Positions 1-10,345 of a DNA stretch of 64,000 bases are shown piece by piece. Origin of the DNA: Mytilus californianus (Eukaryota > Mollusca > Bivalvia > Mytilida > Mytilidae); assembly GCF_021869535.1 (NCBI RefSeq), contig NW_026262734.1, forward strand, positions 111,201,088 to 111,265,087, given 5' to 3'. Under the pieces are notes generated by a model. It was not told the origin of the DNA. It saw only the letters and a program-made list of their open reading frames with translations, and searched no databases. The stretch's first letter is position 1, and each line of letters opens with the position of its first letter. The translations under genes were made by a program, and so were the position numbers.

Positions 1-975
1 ATTCTAGAAGAATTTGGTATAAAAATTCTAGTTTGTACTTGGCATTAAGATTCTGGTTTGTACTCGGCATTCAGATTCTGGTTTGTTCTTGGTAGTAAGA
101 TTCTGGCTTGTACTCGGCATTACTATTCTGGTTTGTACTCGGCAGTAAGATTCTTGTTTGTACTCGGCATTAATATTCTGGTTTGCACTTGGCATTAAGA
201 TTCTGGTATGTACTCGGCATTACGATTCTGTTTTGTACTCGACATTAAGATTCTAGTTGGCATAGCTATTCTGGTTTGTACTCGGCAATACAAACTGGTT
301 TGTTCTCGGCATTAAGATTCTGGTTTGTAATCGGCAGTACAATTCTGGTTTGTTCTCGGCATTAAGATTCTAGAAGAATTTGGTATAAAAATTCTAGTTT
401 GAACTTGGCATTAAGATTCTGGTTTGTACTCGGCATTAAGATTCTGGTTTGTACTCGGCATTAAGATTCTGGTTTGTTCTCGGTAGTAAGATTCTGGCTT
501 GTACTCGGCATTACTATTCTGGTTTGTACTCTGCAGTAAGATTCTGTGTTGTACTCGGCATGAAAATTCTGGGTTGTACTAGGCATTAAAATTCTGGTTT
601 GTACTTGGCATTAAGATATTCTTGTTTGTTCTCGGCATTAAAATTCTGGTCTGTACTCGGCATTAAGATTCTAGTTGGCATTACTGTTCTGGTTTGTACT
701 CGGCATTAAAATTCTGTTTTGTACTCGGCATGAAGATTCTGGTTTGTACTCGGCATTAAGATTCTGGTTTGTACTCGGCATTAAGATTTTGGTTTGTACT
801 CGGCATTACGATTCTGGTTTGTACTCGGCATTAAGATTTTAATTGGAACTACTATTATGGTTTTTAATCGCCCTTAAGATTCTGGTTTGTACTTGGCATT
901 AATATTCTGGTTTGTACTCGGCATTTAGATTCTTGTTTGTACTTGACAATAAGATTCTGGTTTGTACTGATTTGA
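1..975. repeat. 25-bp minisatellite array (copy A)
   Basis: About 38 imperfect copies of a 25-bp unit of the form ATTCTGGTTTGTACTCGGCA followed by TTAAG. A larger periodicity is visible: the variant beginning ATTCTAGAAGAATTTGG occurs at position 1 and again at 367, a 366-bp higher-order period. The array runs off the left edge of the window. The same unit recurs at 44617-45160, ahead of the second receptor copy. Confidence 0.95.
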
Positions 976-1181
976 ATGTATGATTGTTACATGTTCTGTC
1001 AATATTCCTGCAATACTCAGCGAATTTCAACAAAACTTTCAGAATCATATCTTAATAACGTTGTTCAGCACAGATTAGTTAACAATCATCGATATGCAAA
1101 CCTCCAGCGCAGATTCTGCATTCCATCTTCGCGGTGCATGATGTGTTATGTGACCTACCGAAATAGACTTGCACCTGTATT

Positions 1182-1490
1182 TTGAATTTCCACATGTGGA
1201 GCAGGATCTGCTTATACTTCCGGAGTACCCCGGTTTTTAGTGTGGTTCGTGTTGCTCAGTCTTTAGTTTTCTTATGTTTTGTGTACTGTTGTATTCGTCG
1301 GTTTTCATTTTTTTTGCCATGTCATTGTCAGTCTATTTTCGACTTTTCGATGAGTTCGAATATCCCGGGCTTTGGTATCTTTTTTAGCATTCCTGATGAA
1401 GGTAAATCAAGAAAAACGCTTCGGACGCATGGAATTTATAATGTATTGTTTTCATTTTATTTTCTACAATGATCGATATCTTTCAGTCGC
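1182..1490 (+). repeat. Penelope-like element 3' tail module, plus orientation
   Basis: The stretch beginning CACATGTGGAGCAGGATCTG and continuing through GTTCGTGTTGCTCAG is the reverse complement of a module also present at about 10950-11400, 16431-16560, 23800-23970 and 27838-28000. At 27838-28590 the module is joined to Penelope-like reverse transcriptase coding sequence, so I read it as the 3' tail of that retroelement. A second motif, CTTCGGACGCATGGAATTTA, ends the module near 1440. The small open frames here (for example 1182-1472) are by-products of the repeat. Confidence 0.6.
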
Positions 1491-1870
1491 CGAGGGTTTC
1501 ATCAGCTCAGATGTCAGTACTTCGGTACTAACATGATGTATAACAAACCTTTCAAAAATTGACTGTTTATAAATTTATGAATTATTAGGAAACTAAGGTT
1601 TCAACTCCTTCAGGCAAAGTTGACCGATCTATTTGGCTATTATTTTAAGGTCCCTTTTTGATCATATAGCTCTTTAACTGTTTCGGTTCTTATACGTCTT
1701 TGACTTTCAAATATTCTGCTTTGACCGTTCCTGATGAAGGTCAATTCAGAAAAGCGCTTTGGACGCATTGAATTGTATAAAGTGTTGATTTCATTTTTAT
1801 CGCCTCTCTTACGTTATAAACTTAAATACATTGGGACTTCAACATTTTGTAAATTATCATATTTCTTACT
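1491..1870. repeat. dispersed repeat module (CAGTACTTCGGTACT palindrome type)
   Basis: Contains GTCGCCGAGGGTTTCATCAG and the palindrome-bearing AGTACTTCGGTACT. It is followed by a degenerate repeat of the 'GAAGGTCAA..AAAGCGCTT' motif near 1735-1760, which resembles 1395-1430. The same block is found at about 45560-45880 and, more diverged, at 27300-27620. I recognise the style as a common bivalve dispersed repeat but cannot assign a class. Confidence 0.55.
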
Positions 1871-1897
1871 CACTTTGAAGATTACTTTGAAAATTGA

Positions 1898-2470
1898 AGA
1901 TCTGGTATAAGAAAAGGATATTATTCAATGTTATCATATTATATTATTATTTTCTTAATCTGCATAGGGGCCTCGGTGGTCGAGTGGTCTAAGTAGTAAA
2001 CATGGAGGTTGTGAGTTCGATTCCGGCACGTGGCAGATGTGTTCGACTTCAATCTTAATTGACTAGGATTGTCAGTTTTCCTACCGAAGGTCGGTGGTTC
2101 TCACCGGGCACTCCGGCTTCCTCCACCATTAAAAAAAACGACCGCCACGAGATAGCATATTAGTGCTGAAAGTGGCGTTACACACAAATCAATCAATCAA
2201 TTAATCTTGATAATCAAATTCACAGACACAATAACGCCATACATTTAAAACGTCGGTACCCTATTATTTTGAAGGTAACCACTTTTAACTCTTATTTTGC
2301 AGATCTGGTATGACAACAGGATGTTATTTACTAATAATTAAAAGATATATGATAAAATCCTTAAAATTTTGGCTTTTTTATAACATTCTGTAATACAAAA
2401 TGTGTTTTATTTAATTCTTGTTTTGTAGATCTGGATTGAGACCATCATACTATTCATTAATCAATAAAAC
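1898..2470 (+). other. repeated splice-acceptor/5'-UTR block upstream of receptor A
   Basis: The string AGATCTGG followed by related sequence occurs three times: at 1898, 2301 and 2427. The second and third are preceded by pyrimidine-rich tracts ending TTTTGCAG and TTTTGTAG, which look like good 3' splice sites. The last lies about 43 bases before the receptor start codon, suggesting that an upstream non-coding exon is spliced to a short leader in front of a single coding exon. The first copy lacks a pyrimidine tract. All three recur in the second locus. Splicing is inferred. Confidence 0.5.
1967..2206 (+). mobile_element. tRNA-derived SINE (family 1), copy A
   Basis: The head GGCCTCGGTGGTCGAGTGG carries an A-box-like TGGTCGAGTGG. 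GAGTTCGATTCCGGC downstream is a good RNA polymerase III B box. A conserved body with GTGGTTCTCACCGGGCACTC and AGTGGCGTTA follows, ending in an AATC tail. Flanking TTAATCTGCATA and TTAATCTTGATA look like a target-site duplication of about 12 bp. The same SINE sits at the same place in the second receptor locus (46038-46275), so it was inserted before the duplication. Confidence 0.85.
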
Positions 2471-3496
2471 ATGAACGAGACGGAAGTAAGCACAACCACA
2501 GTGGCTGCTACAGTTTTGTACATTTCATTCTCTACAGTAACATTAGCCTTAAATATTCTAGCAATAACCATCTTAATTAAAAACAAAAGATTACGGCAGC
2601 AAAAATTCACGTGCCTAACATTGTGTCTCAGTGTTGGTAACATCATAGCTAGTGCAACTGGCATTTTTACTGGAATTATTATATTACTGAAATTAGGGAA
2701 TATTCATATTCCCTACATTTGCCTTGTCGTTATATCCGTTTTGTCCGCATCGCACATATTTTCTCTAGTGCAAATATTTTTTATCTGTATTGAACGATTT
2801 CTAGCCACCCGTTCTACACGACAAACTAACACATGGTCAAAGAGACACACCATCTCTTATATAGCCTCGTTTTCATTGATTATTGCATACAGCGGTTTAA
2901 TTGGCGGTTTATATGGAAATCCGAATTCAACAACATGCCAACTTGATATCCTTTTCAACGATAACTTCTGGATACATCAACTCTCCGTGTCAACATGCAG
3001 ACTCTGTATATATGTATTAATTGTTGTTTTTTATTGCATGATTTTCTTCCAATTAAAAAGGAGAATGACTGTGGTTTACCATGAAGATACGCCAGCTAAA
3101 CCGGCTCAATCTGGATCACGTTCAGATCAGCAGCTACCAGGTTGTTCATACGGTCAGGCTGGCAGTAAAGGAAAATCCAGCTTTCCTTCTGAGCAAAGAA
3201 AAAAGTCTTGGAAACAACGAAAAGCAACAACACTGAACAGACACCCAGATTTAACAAATCACACGGATCAATTCAGGAGATCAATAAATACGCTAGGAAT
3301 AATAATTATGGTAGTTACAGTCAGTGTATTACCATCTGTAATCCTTAACATTGTATCGGCTAGTAATGCTAACATCGATCTAACGAAACATACACAGTTT
3401 TCTAACATCTTAGCTTTGATTGATCCAATTGCAGAACCTTTTCTATACGTCCTGCGATTAAGAGAGTACCGAAAGGCAATCGTGTGCAAATGTTAA
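2471..3496 (+). CDS. rhodopsin-class (family A) G-protein-coupled receptor, copy A
   Basis: A 341-residue intronless ORF with seven hydrophobic segments at about 12-37, 47-72, 82-107, 127-147, 170-195, 272-297 and 309-329. Family A marks are N28 (1.50), the ERF triplet at 108-110 in place of DRY, C84 and C156 as the likely extracellular disulfide, and P288 (6.50). The usual D at 2.50 is N57, CWxP is SVLP, and NPxxY is EPFLY (322-326). N-glycosylation sequons lie at N2 and N152. The third intracellular loop is long, polar and basic (about 196-270), where G-protein coupling would be set. The start is supported by copy B, which shares this ATG; its in-frame upstream ATG is ATA here. It acts at the plasma membrane; the ligand cannot be told. 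Length is normal for the family. Copy B is about 92% identical in protein. Confidence 0.88.
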   Translation: MNETEVSTTTVAATVLYISFSTVTLALNILAITILIKNKRLRQQKFTCLTLCLSVGNIIASATGIFTGIIILLKLGNIHIPYICLVVISVLSASHIFSLVQIFFICIERFLATRSTRQTNTWSKRHTISYIASFSLIIAYSGLIGGLYGNPNSTTCQLDILFNDNFWIHQLSVSTCRLCIYVLIVVFYCMIFFQLKRRMTVVYHEDTPAKPAQSGSRSDQQLPGCSYGQAGSKGKSSFPSEQRKKSWKQRKATTLNRHPDLTNHTDQFRRSINTLGIIIMVVTVSVLPSVILNIVSASNANIDLTKHTQFSNILALIDPIAEPFLYVLRLREYRKAIVCKC

Positions 3497-3860
3497 ATAC
3501 TTGTAAAATACATTTGAAAAGACAATTCTGTACATTTCATCAATCTCAATATTAAAGTCGAATGTCTGCACCCGTAGGTATCAAACGAAACTCGGGTAAC
3601 ATGGTGCGTTATAAGTTTCGCCAGAAACTTTAAATCGGAAAAATGCAACATAGATGGGAACATAATAACGAAACCCTGTCGGTTCGCAAAAAATGGAACA
3701 CATTTTTGCTGTTCAATTTCAAATACAATTTTAAGACTTGAGAGCTTACAATTAACAGTACCAATGGACACAGAATTGCATGTAGTTTTGTTGTGAATGT
3801 GAATATATATTGTAATTCGTATAATTCATAATAAAATATTGCTTACACTAAGATTTGAGA
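3497..3860 (+). terminator. 3' UTR and polyadenylation signal of receptor A
   Basis: An AATAAA hexamer at 3830-3835 lies about 335 bases after the stop, in sequence conserved with the 3' flank of receptor B (AATAAA at 47949-47954). Copy A lacks roughly 45-50 bp that copy B has just before the signal. A minus-strand open frame across this UTR (3493-3771) exists in both copies but resembles nothing I know, so it is not called. Confidence 0.5.
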
Positions 3861-4280
3861 GCCTGATCTTACATTATTCCTTTGTTTGTATTCTAAAAAA
3901 AATGCTTGATGATTGTATTGGTAGACAAAGAAATGTGATATTTCATTGCATCTTGTAACACTGACTGTGAAATGGGTTATTTCTATTTGATGAGTCACGT
4001 GATTTAAAAAAAACATGTTCTGCGTGTTTTTGCCTCGTTAAGTTTATTTATTCATTAGCTCTAAACTTTGCGTTGATGGGGTAGTTAATCTAGTTCAAGC
4101 ATAGACATAGTACAGCCAGGTGTTTATTTGTAGAGAAAGGCAGGATTTCATATATAAGCATTGTCTATAACTTTATAAGACTTGTGCGATTTATAGCTTC
4201 GTATGTTGTATTTCTGACACCTCTCCTAGTTGAACACCATGGGCTTTGTTTTTGTTTGCTTTGTCGTTTAGATGCTGTCT
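3861..4280. other. duplicated non-coding flank, no gene seen
   Basis: AT-rich intergenic sequence that is nearly the same at 47975-48410 (for example TGCGTGTTTTTGCCTCGTTA in both). I see no coding potential. It belongs to the segmental duplication. Confidence 0.7.
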
Positions 4281-4655
4281 AATTGACGTATTTCCCATAT
4301 CTCCTATTATTAAAAACGAAATAAAATTCTAAATTTGATATAGTTCTCATTTTCATCGAAATAACGGTGAATGTTAGTTTAAATAATGTTAAAACTAACA
4401 GCCATATCATTTAATATTTTCGATTTTGATATGTACTTCCAATTTCTAAGGGAACGATGCAGCTAAACATTTTATCTTAATCAACCATTAATAAATTTTC
4501 AGCACTGCTGTCCAACCAATAGACGTATTTACACTTGTACGCAAATTTGTCTGTCATTTCTTAAAAGTCAACTTGAGAAACGCATGACCTTGTGCAATGC
4601 CAAAATATAAGTAAAAAGTATCAAATATAGAGTTATATGATGGCTTATAGGTCAC
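4281..4655. repeat. local duplication flank, copy 1 of 3
   Basis: Starts AATTGACGTATTTCCCATAT and is nearly identical to 7045-7419 and 48411-48797. With the LINE that follows, it forms a tandem duplication with an offset of 2764 bp. The junction at 7045 is a short TAATTG overlap between the LINE and this flank. Confidence 0.85.
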
Positions 4656-5028
4656 ATGATACCTGTGAACAAAAACAATGGAGTCAAGATGAATCCTTAA
4701 AATTATAGACCTACTACATTCTAATCTTGTTTAGTAAAATATTTTACATCCATTTTGAAAAACTTTAGAGTTTGTTCACCGGAATTCATTATTTCTTAAA
4801 CTTGTCCAAACAAATATTACTGGAAATTTTTTTTAAATTATACAAAATATGTTTGAAAATGTAAAATCATGTATTAAACATAACAATGAAACTTCAGAAA
4901 TCTTTTTTCCTGAAATTGGAGGAAGACAGGGAGAAAATTTATCGCCTGTAATATTTTCACTGTATCTAAATGATTTGCAATCATATTTAGAAATTCAAGG
5001 CATTAAAGGTGTAGAATCTATCAGCAAA
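4656..5028 (+). pseudogene. LINE A reverse transcriptase fragment (5' part, interrupted)
   Basis: Remnant of a non-LTR retrotransposon. The visible reading is a degenerate start, then the segment 4849-5028 with ETSEIFF and RQGENLSPVIFSLYLNDL, which is reverse transcriptase palm motif B (RQGxxLSPxLFxLYxNDL). About 190 bp seen in copy 2 (7510-7700) are missing near 4760. The frame is cut at 5028 by a second LINE, and the sequence resumes at 6937. The element has no endonuclease or 5' region, so it was inserted 5'-truncated. The clade is not resolved. Confidence 0.8.
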
Positions 5029-6930
5029 TAATATTTTGACGGACAACCAGTCAGGATTTACACCTGGTGACTCGGCTATCAATCAATTATTATATTTGAC
5101 AAACGAATTTGGGAGGGCTTTAGATGAGGGTAAGGAAATTCGGGTTATATGTTGTGATATAAGTAAAGCTTTTCATAGAGTTCGGCATAAGGGGTTGATT
5201 CGTAAATTAGAAGCAATTGGTATATCAGGTCAGTCGCTTCACTGGGTCAAAGACTTAAGAGGCAGGAAGCAACGAGTGGTTATTAACAATAAAACGTCAG
5301 GATGGCGAGACATTAATGCCGGTGTTCCTCAGGGATCAATCCTTGGTCCTCTCTTCTTTTTAATATTTATTAATGATATTGTAGCTGATATTCAGTCAGA
5401 AATAAAACTTTTTGCAGATGACACAAGTCTGTATCTTATAGTGGACAATCCAGTAAATGATGCATTAACGTTAAATGAAGATTTAAAGAAAATTCACTAC
5501 TGGTCTGAGAAGTGGTTGGTCAATTTTAATGCAAATAAAACTGAGAGCATGACAATATCCCGGAAACTTAAAAAACCATTTCATCCACAGCTTTTCATGA
5601 ATAATTTCCCTTTAAACTCTGTAAATGAACACAAGCATCTTGGTGTAATACTGTCAAACGACGGTAATTGGCAATAGCATATCGATATGATGGTTAAAAA
5701 AGCTTATTCCCACTTAAATATACTTAGAAAATTTAAATTCATTTTAAACAGAAAAATTTTAGAACAACTTTATTTTTCTTATATAAGGCCGGTTCTTGAA
5801 TATGCTGATGTAGTTTAGGATACATCTACATTGATTTTAGTTCATAAAATAGAAAGCTACCAAATAGAGGCTGCAAGGATTGTGACTGGAGGAACACGGT
5901 TAACATCTATTAATTTACTTTATAAGGGAACGGGATGGGAAAAACTAAAGGATAGACGAGAGGCCTACAGACTTACATATTTGTACAAAATGTCTAACAA
6001 TATTACTCGATCTTATCTTAATAATATTTTACCTGAACGGTTCCGTAATATACATGAATATGATACGCGTAATGCGAATGATTTTCAACCTATTGCAACT
6101 AGAACAACATTATACTCTTACTATTTTCTTTCATCAACAGTAAAATACTAGGAACTCGCAGACAATTGAACTACTAATTAGTCCGTCCCTTCTCGCCTTC
6201 AAAAATAATTTTAAAAGTAACCGTGAAATGAAGCCTGTATTTTATTATTGTGGTTCCAGATCAGGTCAAATATATCATGCGAGAATAAGAATGAACTGTA
6301 GTGGACTCAACAAACACCTCTATGACAGAAACTTGATACAATCCCCGAAGTGTGTTTGTGGAGACCCTGAAACAACGGAACACTATTTATTAAATTGCAA
6401 AATATACAATGTACCTCGCCAAAGACACATTAACAACCTACAGATTCCAATCAAAATGTCCACTAATGTCTTAATTTTTGGCTCCGATAGACACACAGTA
6501 GAACAAAACATACTGATATTCAAAGCTGTGCAAAACTTTATTATAAGTAGCAATCGATTTCACATCCACAATCAAATAATTCTAATTAATCACTCCTCCC
6601 CTATATAAAAAATATTGTTTAATTCTTTAATAACACTCTCATTTTTCTAAAAACACCTTTCACCCCCTTCCTTTGCTATATATTTCTTTCTTATGAATTT
6701 TCCTTTTGTTATTGTAATCATTGACTGTATTTTGATACATATTTATTCGTTTGCTATTCAGCATGTATTCATAGCTTGTAATTTTATTTTCGAATTAAGG
6801 GAGACGGATTTATATAAGAGCACTGCTCTTGTTTCCTAATCCCAATTATTGAATTTTTTGTATATTTCGTATTTATGTCTTTACCCTTGTAGCTATATAT
6901 TATAACGATTTCTTTAATAAAATATGTTTA
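5029..6930 (+). pseudogene. LINE B (jockey/CR1-like non-LTR retrotransposon), nested insertion
   Basis: A 5'-truncated element containing most of a reverse transcriptase. Visible motifs are DNQSGFTPGDSAINQL (fingers), CDISKAFHRVRHKGLI (palm A), GVPQGSILGPLFFLIFINDI (palm B), FADDTSLY (the catalytic FADD, palm C), and HKHLGV near 5640. One frame runs from 5036 to 6151, broken by two TAG stops (5675-5677 and about 5817). A frameshift near 6150 leads to the C-terminal frame 6228-6608, which ends in a cysteine/histidine knuckle (CVCG..ETTEHYLLNC). AATAAA lies at 6916-6921. It split LINE A, with probable short target-site copies (CAGCAAA at 5022-5028, CAGTAA at 6931-6936). Few lesions suggest a fairly young insertion. 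Confidence 0.88.
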
Positions 6931-6936
6931 CAGTAA

Positions 6937-7046
6937 GATGCTGAAAATGAACTTACTGTATATTCAAAAATAATTTTGCTTTTATATCCAGATGATACCA
7001 TTTTATTAGCAGAGTCTGTTGAAGATTTACAACTTATGCTTGATAA
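6937..7046 (+). pseudogene. LINE A fragment resuming after LINE B
   Basis: Continues exactly where 5028 stopped: GATGCTGAAAATGAACTTAC through the catalytic-site region. The usual YADD/FADD reads YPDD (6985-6996). It ends in DLQLMLDN, where the local tandem duplication starts again. Confidence 0.85.
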
Positions 7047-7419
7047 TTGACGTATTTCCCATATCTCCTATTATTAAAAACGAAATAAAATTCTAAATTT
7101 GATATAGTTCTCATTTTCATCGAAATAACGGTGAATGTTAGTTTAAATAATGTTAAAACTAACAGCCATATCATTTAATATTTTCGATTTTGATATGTAC
7201 TTCCAATTTCTAAGGGAACGATGCAGCTAAACATTTTATCTTAATCAACCATTAATAAATTTTCAGCACTGCTGTCCATCCAATAGACGTATTTACACTT
7301 GTACGCAAATTTGTCTGTCATTTCTTAAAAGTCAACTTGAGAAACGCATGACCTTGTGCAATGCCAAAATATAAGTAAAAAGTATCAAATATAGAGTTAT
7401 ATGATGGCTTACAGGTCAC
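7045..7419. repeat. local duplication flank, copy 2 of 3
   Basis: Second copy of 4281-4655 with very few differences. Its left end is fused to LINE A sequence through the shared TAATTG. Confidence 0.85.
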
Positions 7420-9377
7420 ATGATACCAGTGTACAAAAACAATGGAGACAAGATGAATCCTAAAAATTATAGACCTACTACATTGCTATCTTGTTTAGGA
7501 AAAGTTTTTACATCCATTTTGATGATAGATCTAATGTTTTTATTGAAGAATATAAATTATTACATGAAAACCAAGCTGGTTTTTGACATGGTTACTCAAC
7601 TAATGATAACATATTTTCGATGCATGCATTATTTGAATAACTCTCTCTCTCAGAAAGAAAAAGTTATATTGTGCTTTTGTCGATTTTGAAAAAGCTTTTG
7701 ACTTTGTTCACCGAAATTCATTATTTTTAAAACTTGTTCAAACAAATATTACTGGAAATTTTTTTAAGAATTATATTTTGTATAATTCTTTAAATTATAC
7801 AAAATATGTATGAAAATGTAAAATCATGTATTAAACATAACAATGAAACTTCAGAAATCTTTTTCTTTGAAATTGGAGTAAGACAGGGAGAAAATTTATC
7901 GCCTGTATTATTTTCACTGTATCTAAATGATTTGCAATCATATTTAGAAACTCAAGGCATTAAAGGTGTAGAGTCTATCAGCAAAGATGCTGAAAATGAA
8001 CTTACAGTATATTCAAAAATATTTTTGCTTTTATATCCAGATGATACCATTTTATTCGCAGAGTTTGTTGAAGATTTACAACTTATGCTTGATAATTGTT
8101 CATAATATTGTTTAATGTGGAAACTTAAAGTTAATGTGGATAAAACTAAAGTTTTGATTTTTTCAAAAGGCAGGATGTCAAAAAATACTTAACTTTATTT
8201 GAATAACAGAGAACTAGAAATAGTCAAAGATTATAAATATCTTGGTATATTATTTTGTAAAAGTGGATCATTCCTGTCTACAAGAAAGTATCTAAAAGAA
8301 CAAGCAACTAAAGCTATGTATGGATTATTGAAGAAGTGTAGAAGACATAATTTATCTATTGAATGTCAAATTGATTTGTTTAAAGAATTAGTAGAACCTG
8401 TAATATTATATGGATCAGAAATTTGGGGTTTTGAAAATTTAGATGTTTTTGAAAGTATAAAATAAAAAAACAAAGTTGCGATTTTGTAAAATTATATTGC
8501 ATTTGAAGCAATCAACACCTAACTATATTCTATATGGTGAGCTAGGAATATTTCCTATATCACTACAAATAAAGATACGTATGATAAATTTTTTGTGTAG
8601 ACTGGTTAGAGGAAATGAAAAAAAATTTCCTCATTGTTATATAAATTGTTACATGTTTACTACACAGATTACGGTTATGAATCTAATTGGTTAAAATTTA
8701 TAAAGAATGTTTGAGATGATTGTGGTATGTCAAATATTTGGCAGAACCAAACTGTTTTTCGTCAATGTGGATTTCGAAATGTGTTGAACAGAAACTTAAG
8801 GATCAATTTATTCAATTTTGGTATTCAGAAATGTCCAAGTCTCCTAAGGCATTGTGCTATAGATTATTCAAAACTCATTTCTGTTTTGAAAAATATATCT
8901 CAGAATTATAAACTTACTATATGTACCTCCTTTGTAAATTTACATGTGGTATTCACAGATTAACAGTCGAGACCGGGAGATGGTGCAATTTGCCAAGAAG
9001 TGAAAGAGTGTGTCCTCTCTGTGACTCGATGGAAATCGGTTACGAATACCACTATATTATGTCATGTAGCTACTTTAATAATGCTAGAAAAAATCTGGTT
9101 CCCCCTTTTTGTCATGAAAATGTTAACATTCATAAGTTTGAACAACTATTTTCCTCAAACAATGTAATCATATTAGAAAAAAACTGCGTAAATTTATTAA
9201 GAACGTCCAAGAGAAGGTCGTTCCTCCAGGTTAGAACTGTTTAATGTATATTAATGTATACATGCATATGTAATTCACACATGGACTATAAATTGTTAAA
9301 TTGTATAATGTGTATGTTCTCTGTAACATTTGTTTCATGAGAATAAAAGTATTCATTCATTCATTCATTCATTCAGA
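7420..9377 (+). pseudogene. LINE A, uninterrupted copy with 3' end
   Basis: The most complete LINE A copy. It reads IPVYKNNGDKMNPKNYRP at 7423, palm A-like FEKAFDFVH near 7686 after a frameshift, RQGENLSPVLFSLYLNDL at about 7880-7935, YPDD at 8034-8045, then the thumb (KDYKYLGILF, VILYGSEIWGF at 8199-8465). A C-terminal zinc-finger-like motif, CPLC..YEYHYIMSC, lies at about 9010-9070, and the frame ends at 9244. Several stops and frameshifts interrupt it. The 3' end is a short TTCA/ATTC tandem tail at 9350-9377, as in CR1/L2-type LINEs. The 5' end is truncated inside the reverse transcriptase at about 7420. It acted in reverse transcription at the target site when intact; this copy is dead. 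Confidence 0.85.
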
Positions 9378-9493
9378 ATGTAGGATCATTAGTACGCATA
9401 ACTGTTCATATATAGCGATATCTATTGAATTATGTTTGAATCTTTCAAAAGCAAAATCAATATTAATACCAATAAAAATAATATTTAAAGATT

Positions 9494-9694
9494 TTACTGT
9501 TTATTCAAATGATCAATTAGATAACACGGATCGTATCTAAATTTACAGGCTTTATAAACATCATAGCCGCCGTAAAAATTAGGATGTGATATCCCGTTTT
9601 TGATATGAATTCTACAGGTACAGCCAAACTTCCTAACCAATTCTTTGCAATTATGAAAGAATTTGGTAAAGGTTTTAATTAATTTGCAGTTCAT
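9494..9694 (-). pseudogene. C-terminal fragment of a Penelope-like reverse transcriptase
   Basis: A 66-codon minus-strand frame with TFTKFFHNCKELVRKFG and GISHPNFYG. This matches, from memory of the family, the thumb-side C-terminus of the same reverse transcriptase type seen at 49311-50906 (pattern tFxkFfxxxxeLvxKF...GxSxPxFYGd). No neighbouring coding sequence extends it. The assignment rests on motif style only. Confidence 0.5.
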
Positions 9695-9715
9695 TTTTGC
9701 TTTAAAATTATCTAT

Positions 9716-10345
9716 TCATCTATTATAGTTTTTAAGGTAATAGACAAGTACACGAAAAATGACATCAAATGTCATTTAAGGGCATTGATTCCTAAAAAGA
9801 GTTTACCAACGATTATAGCAATATCGATTAATTAGTGGACATTGAGCATTAACTTATGGATTATTTTTTAAGTTTCCCTCTTTCTATTGTGGTTTCAAGA
9901 TAAAATGCAATAACACAAAAAAAATTGTAGATCTTGTCTTGCGGATCATTTGTTTGATATTGAAAGTTTCTATCTATCAATTGTAGTTTTCGAGATAGCA
10001 GGCAAAAAATAGTAAAAATGGTCATTAAAGGACAATAACTTCAATAAGGAGTCAACTGACGATTTCGAAATTGATTAATTTGTAGATCGTGTCTTGTTGA
10101 TTACTTATGTATTTTAAAGATAATGTCTATCTATTATAGTTAGATAACAGAGAAAAATTAATAAAATAAATTGGCAAAATTCGCCGTCATTTAAGGGCAA
10201 TCACTCCTATAAGATGTCGACTGGTGGTTTTAATATAAATGGACAGTAGGTAGATCTCAACATTATGAACATGTTTGTCACAGTCAGATTTTCTCTTTCA
10301 ATAGCAGATAATAGTCAAAACTTGCATTTTTATCCCTATGTTCGA
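9716..10345. repeat. degenerate tandem repeat, period about 170 bp
   Basis: Three to four diverged units. Each has an element like TCATTTAAGGGCA..AACTCCTA, then an AACTGACGAT-like stretch, then TAATTTGTAGATC, and ends in a TCTATCTATTRTAGTTTT motif. Copies are seen near 9770, 10020 and 10190. No coding potential. Confidence 0.55.

Noticed and set aside
1967..2040. Functional tRNA gene
   Set aside because: A and B boxes are present but the cloverleaf cannot be completed and the SINE body follows directly.
2461..2664. 67-codon minus frame overlapping the receptor start
   Set aside because: Antisense shadow of the receptor's first transmembrane segments.
3493..3771. 92-codon minus-strand frame, also open in copy B (47524-47838)
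   Set aside because: It is antisense to the receptor's 3' UTR, resembles no known protein, and its conservation is explained by the segmental duplication.
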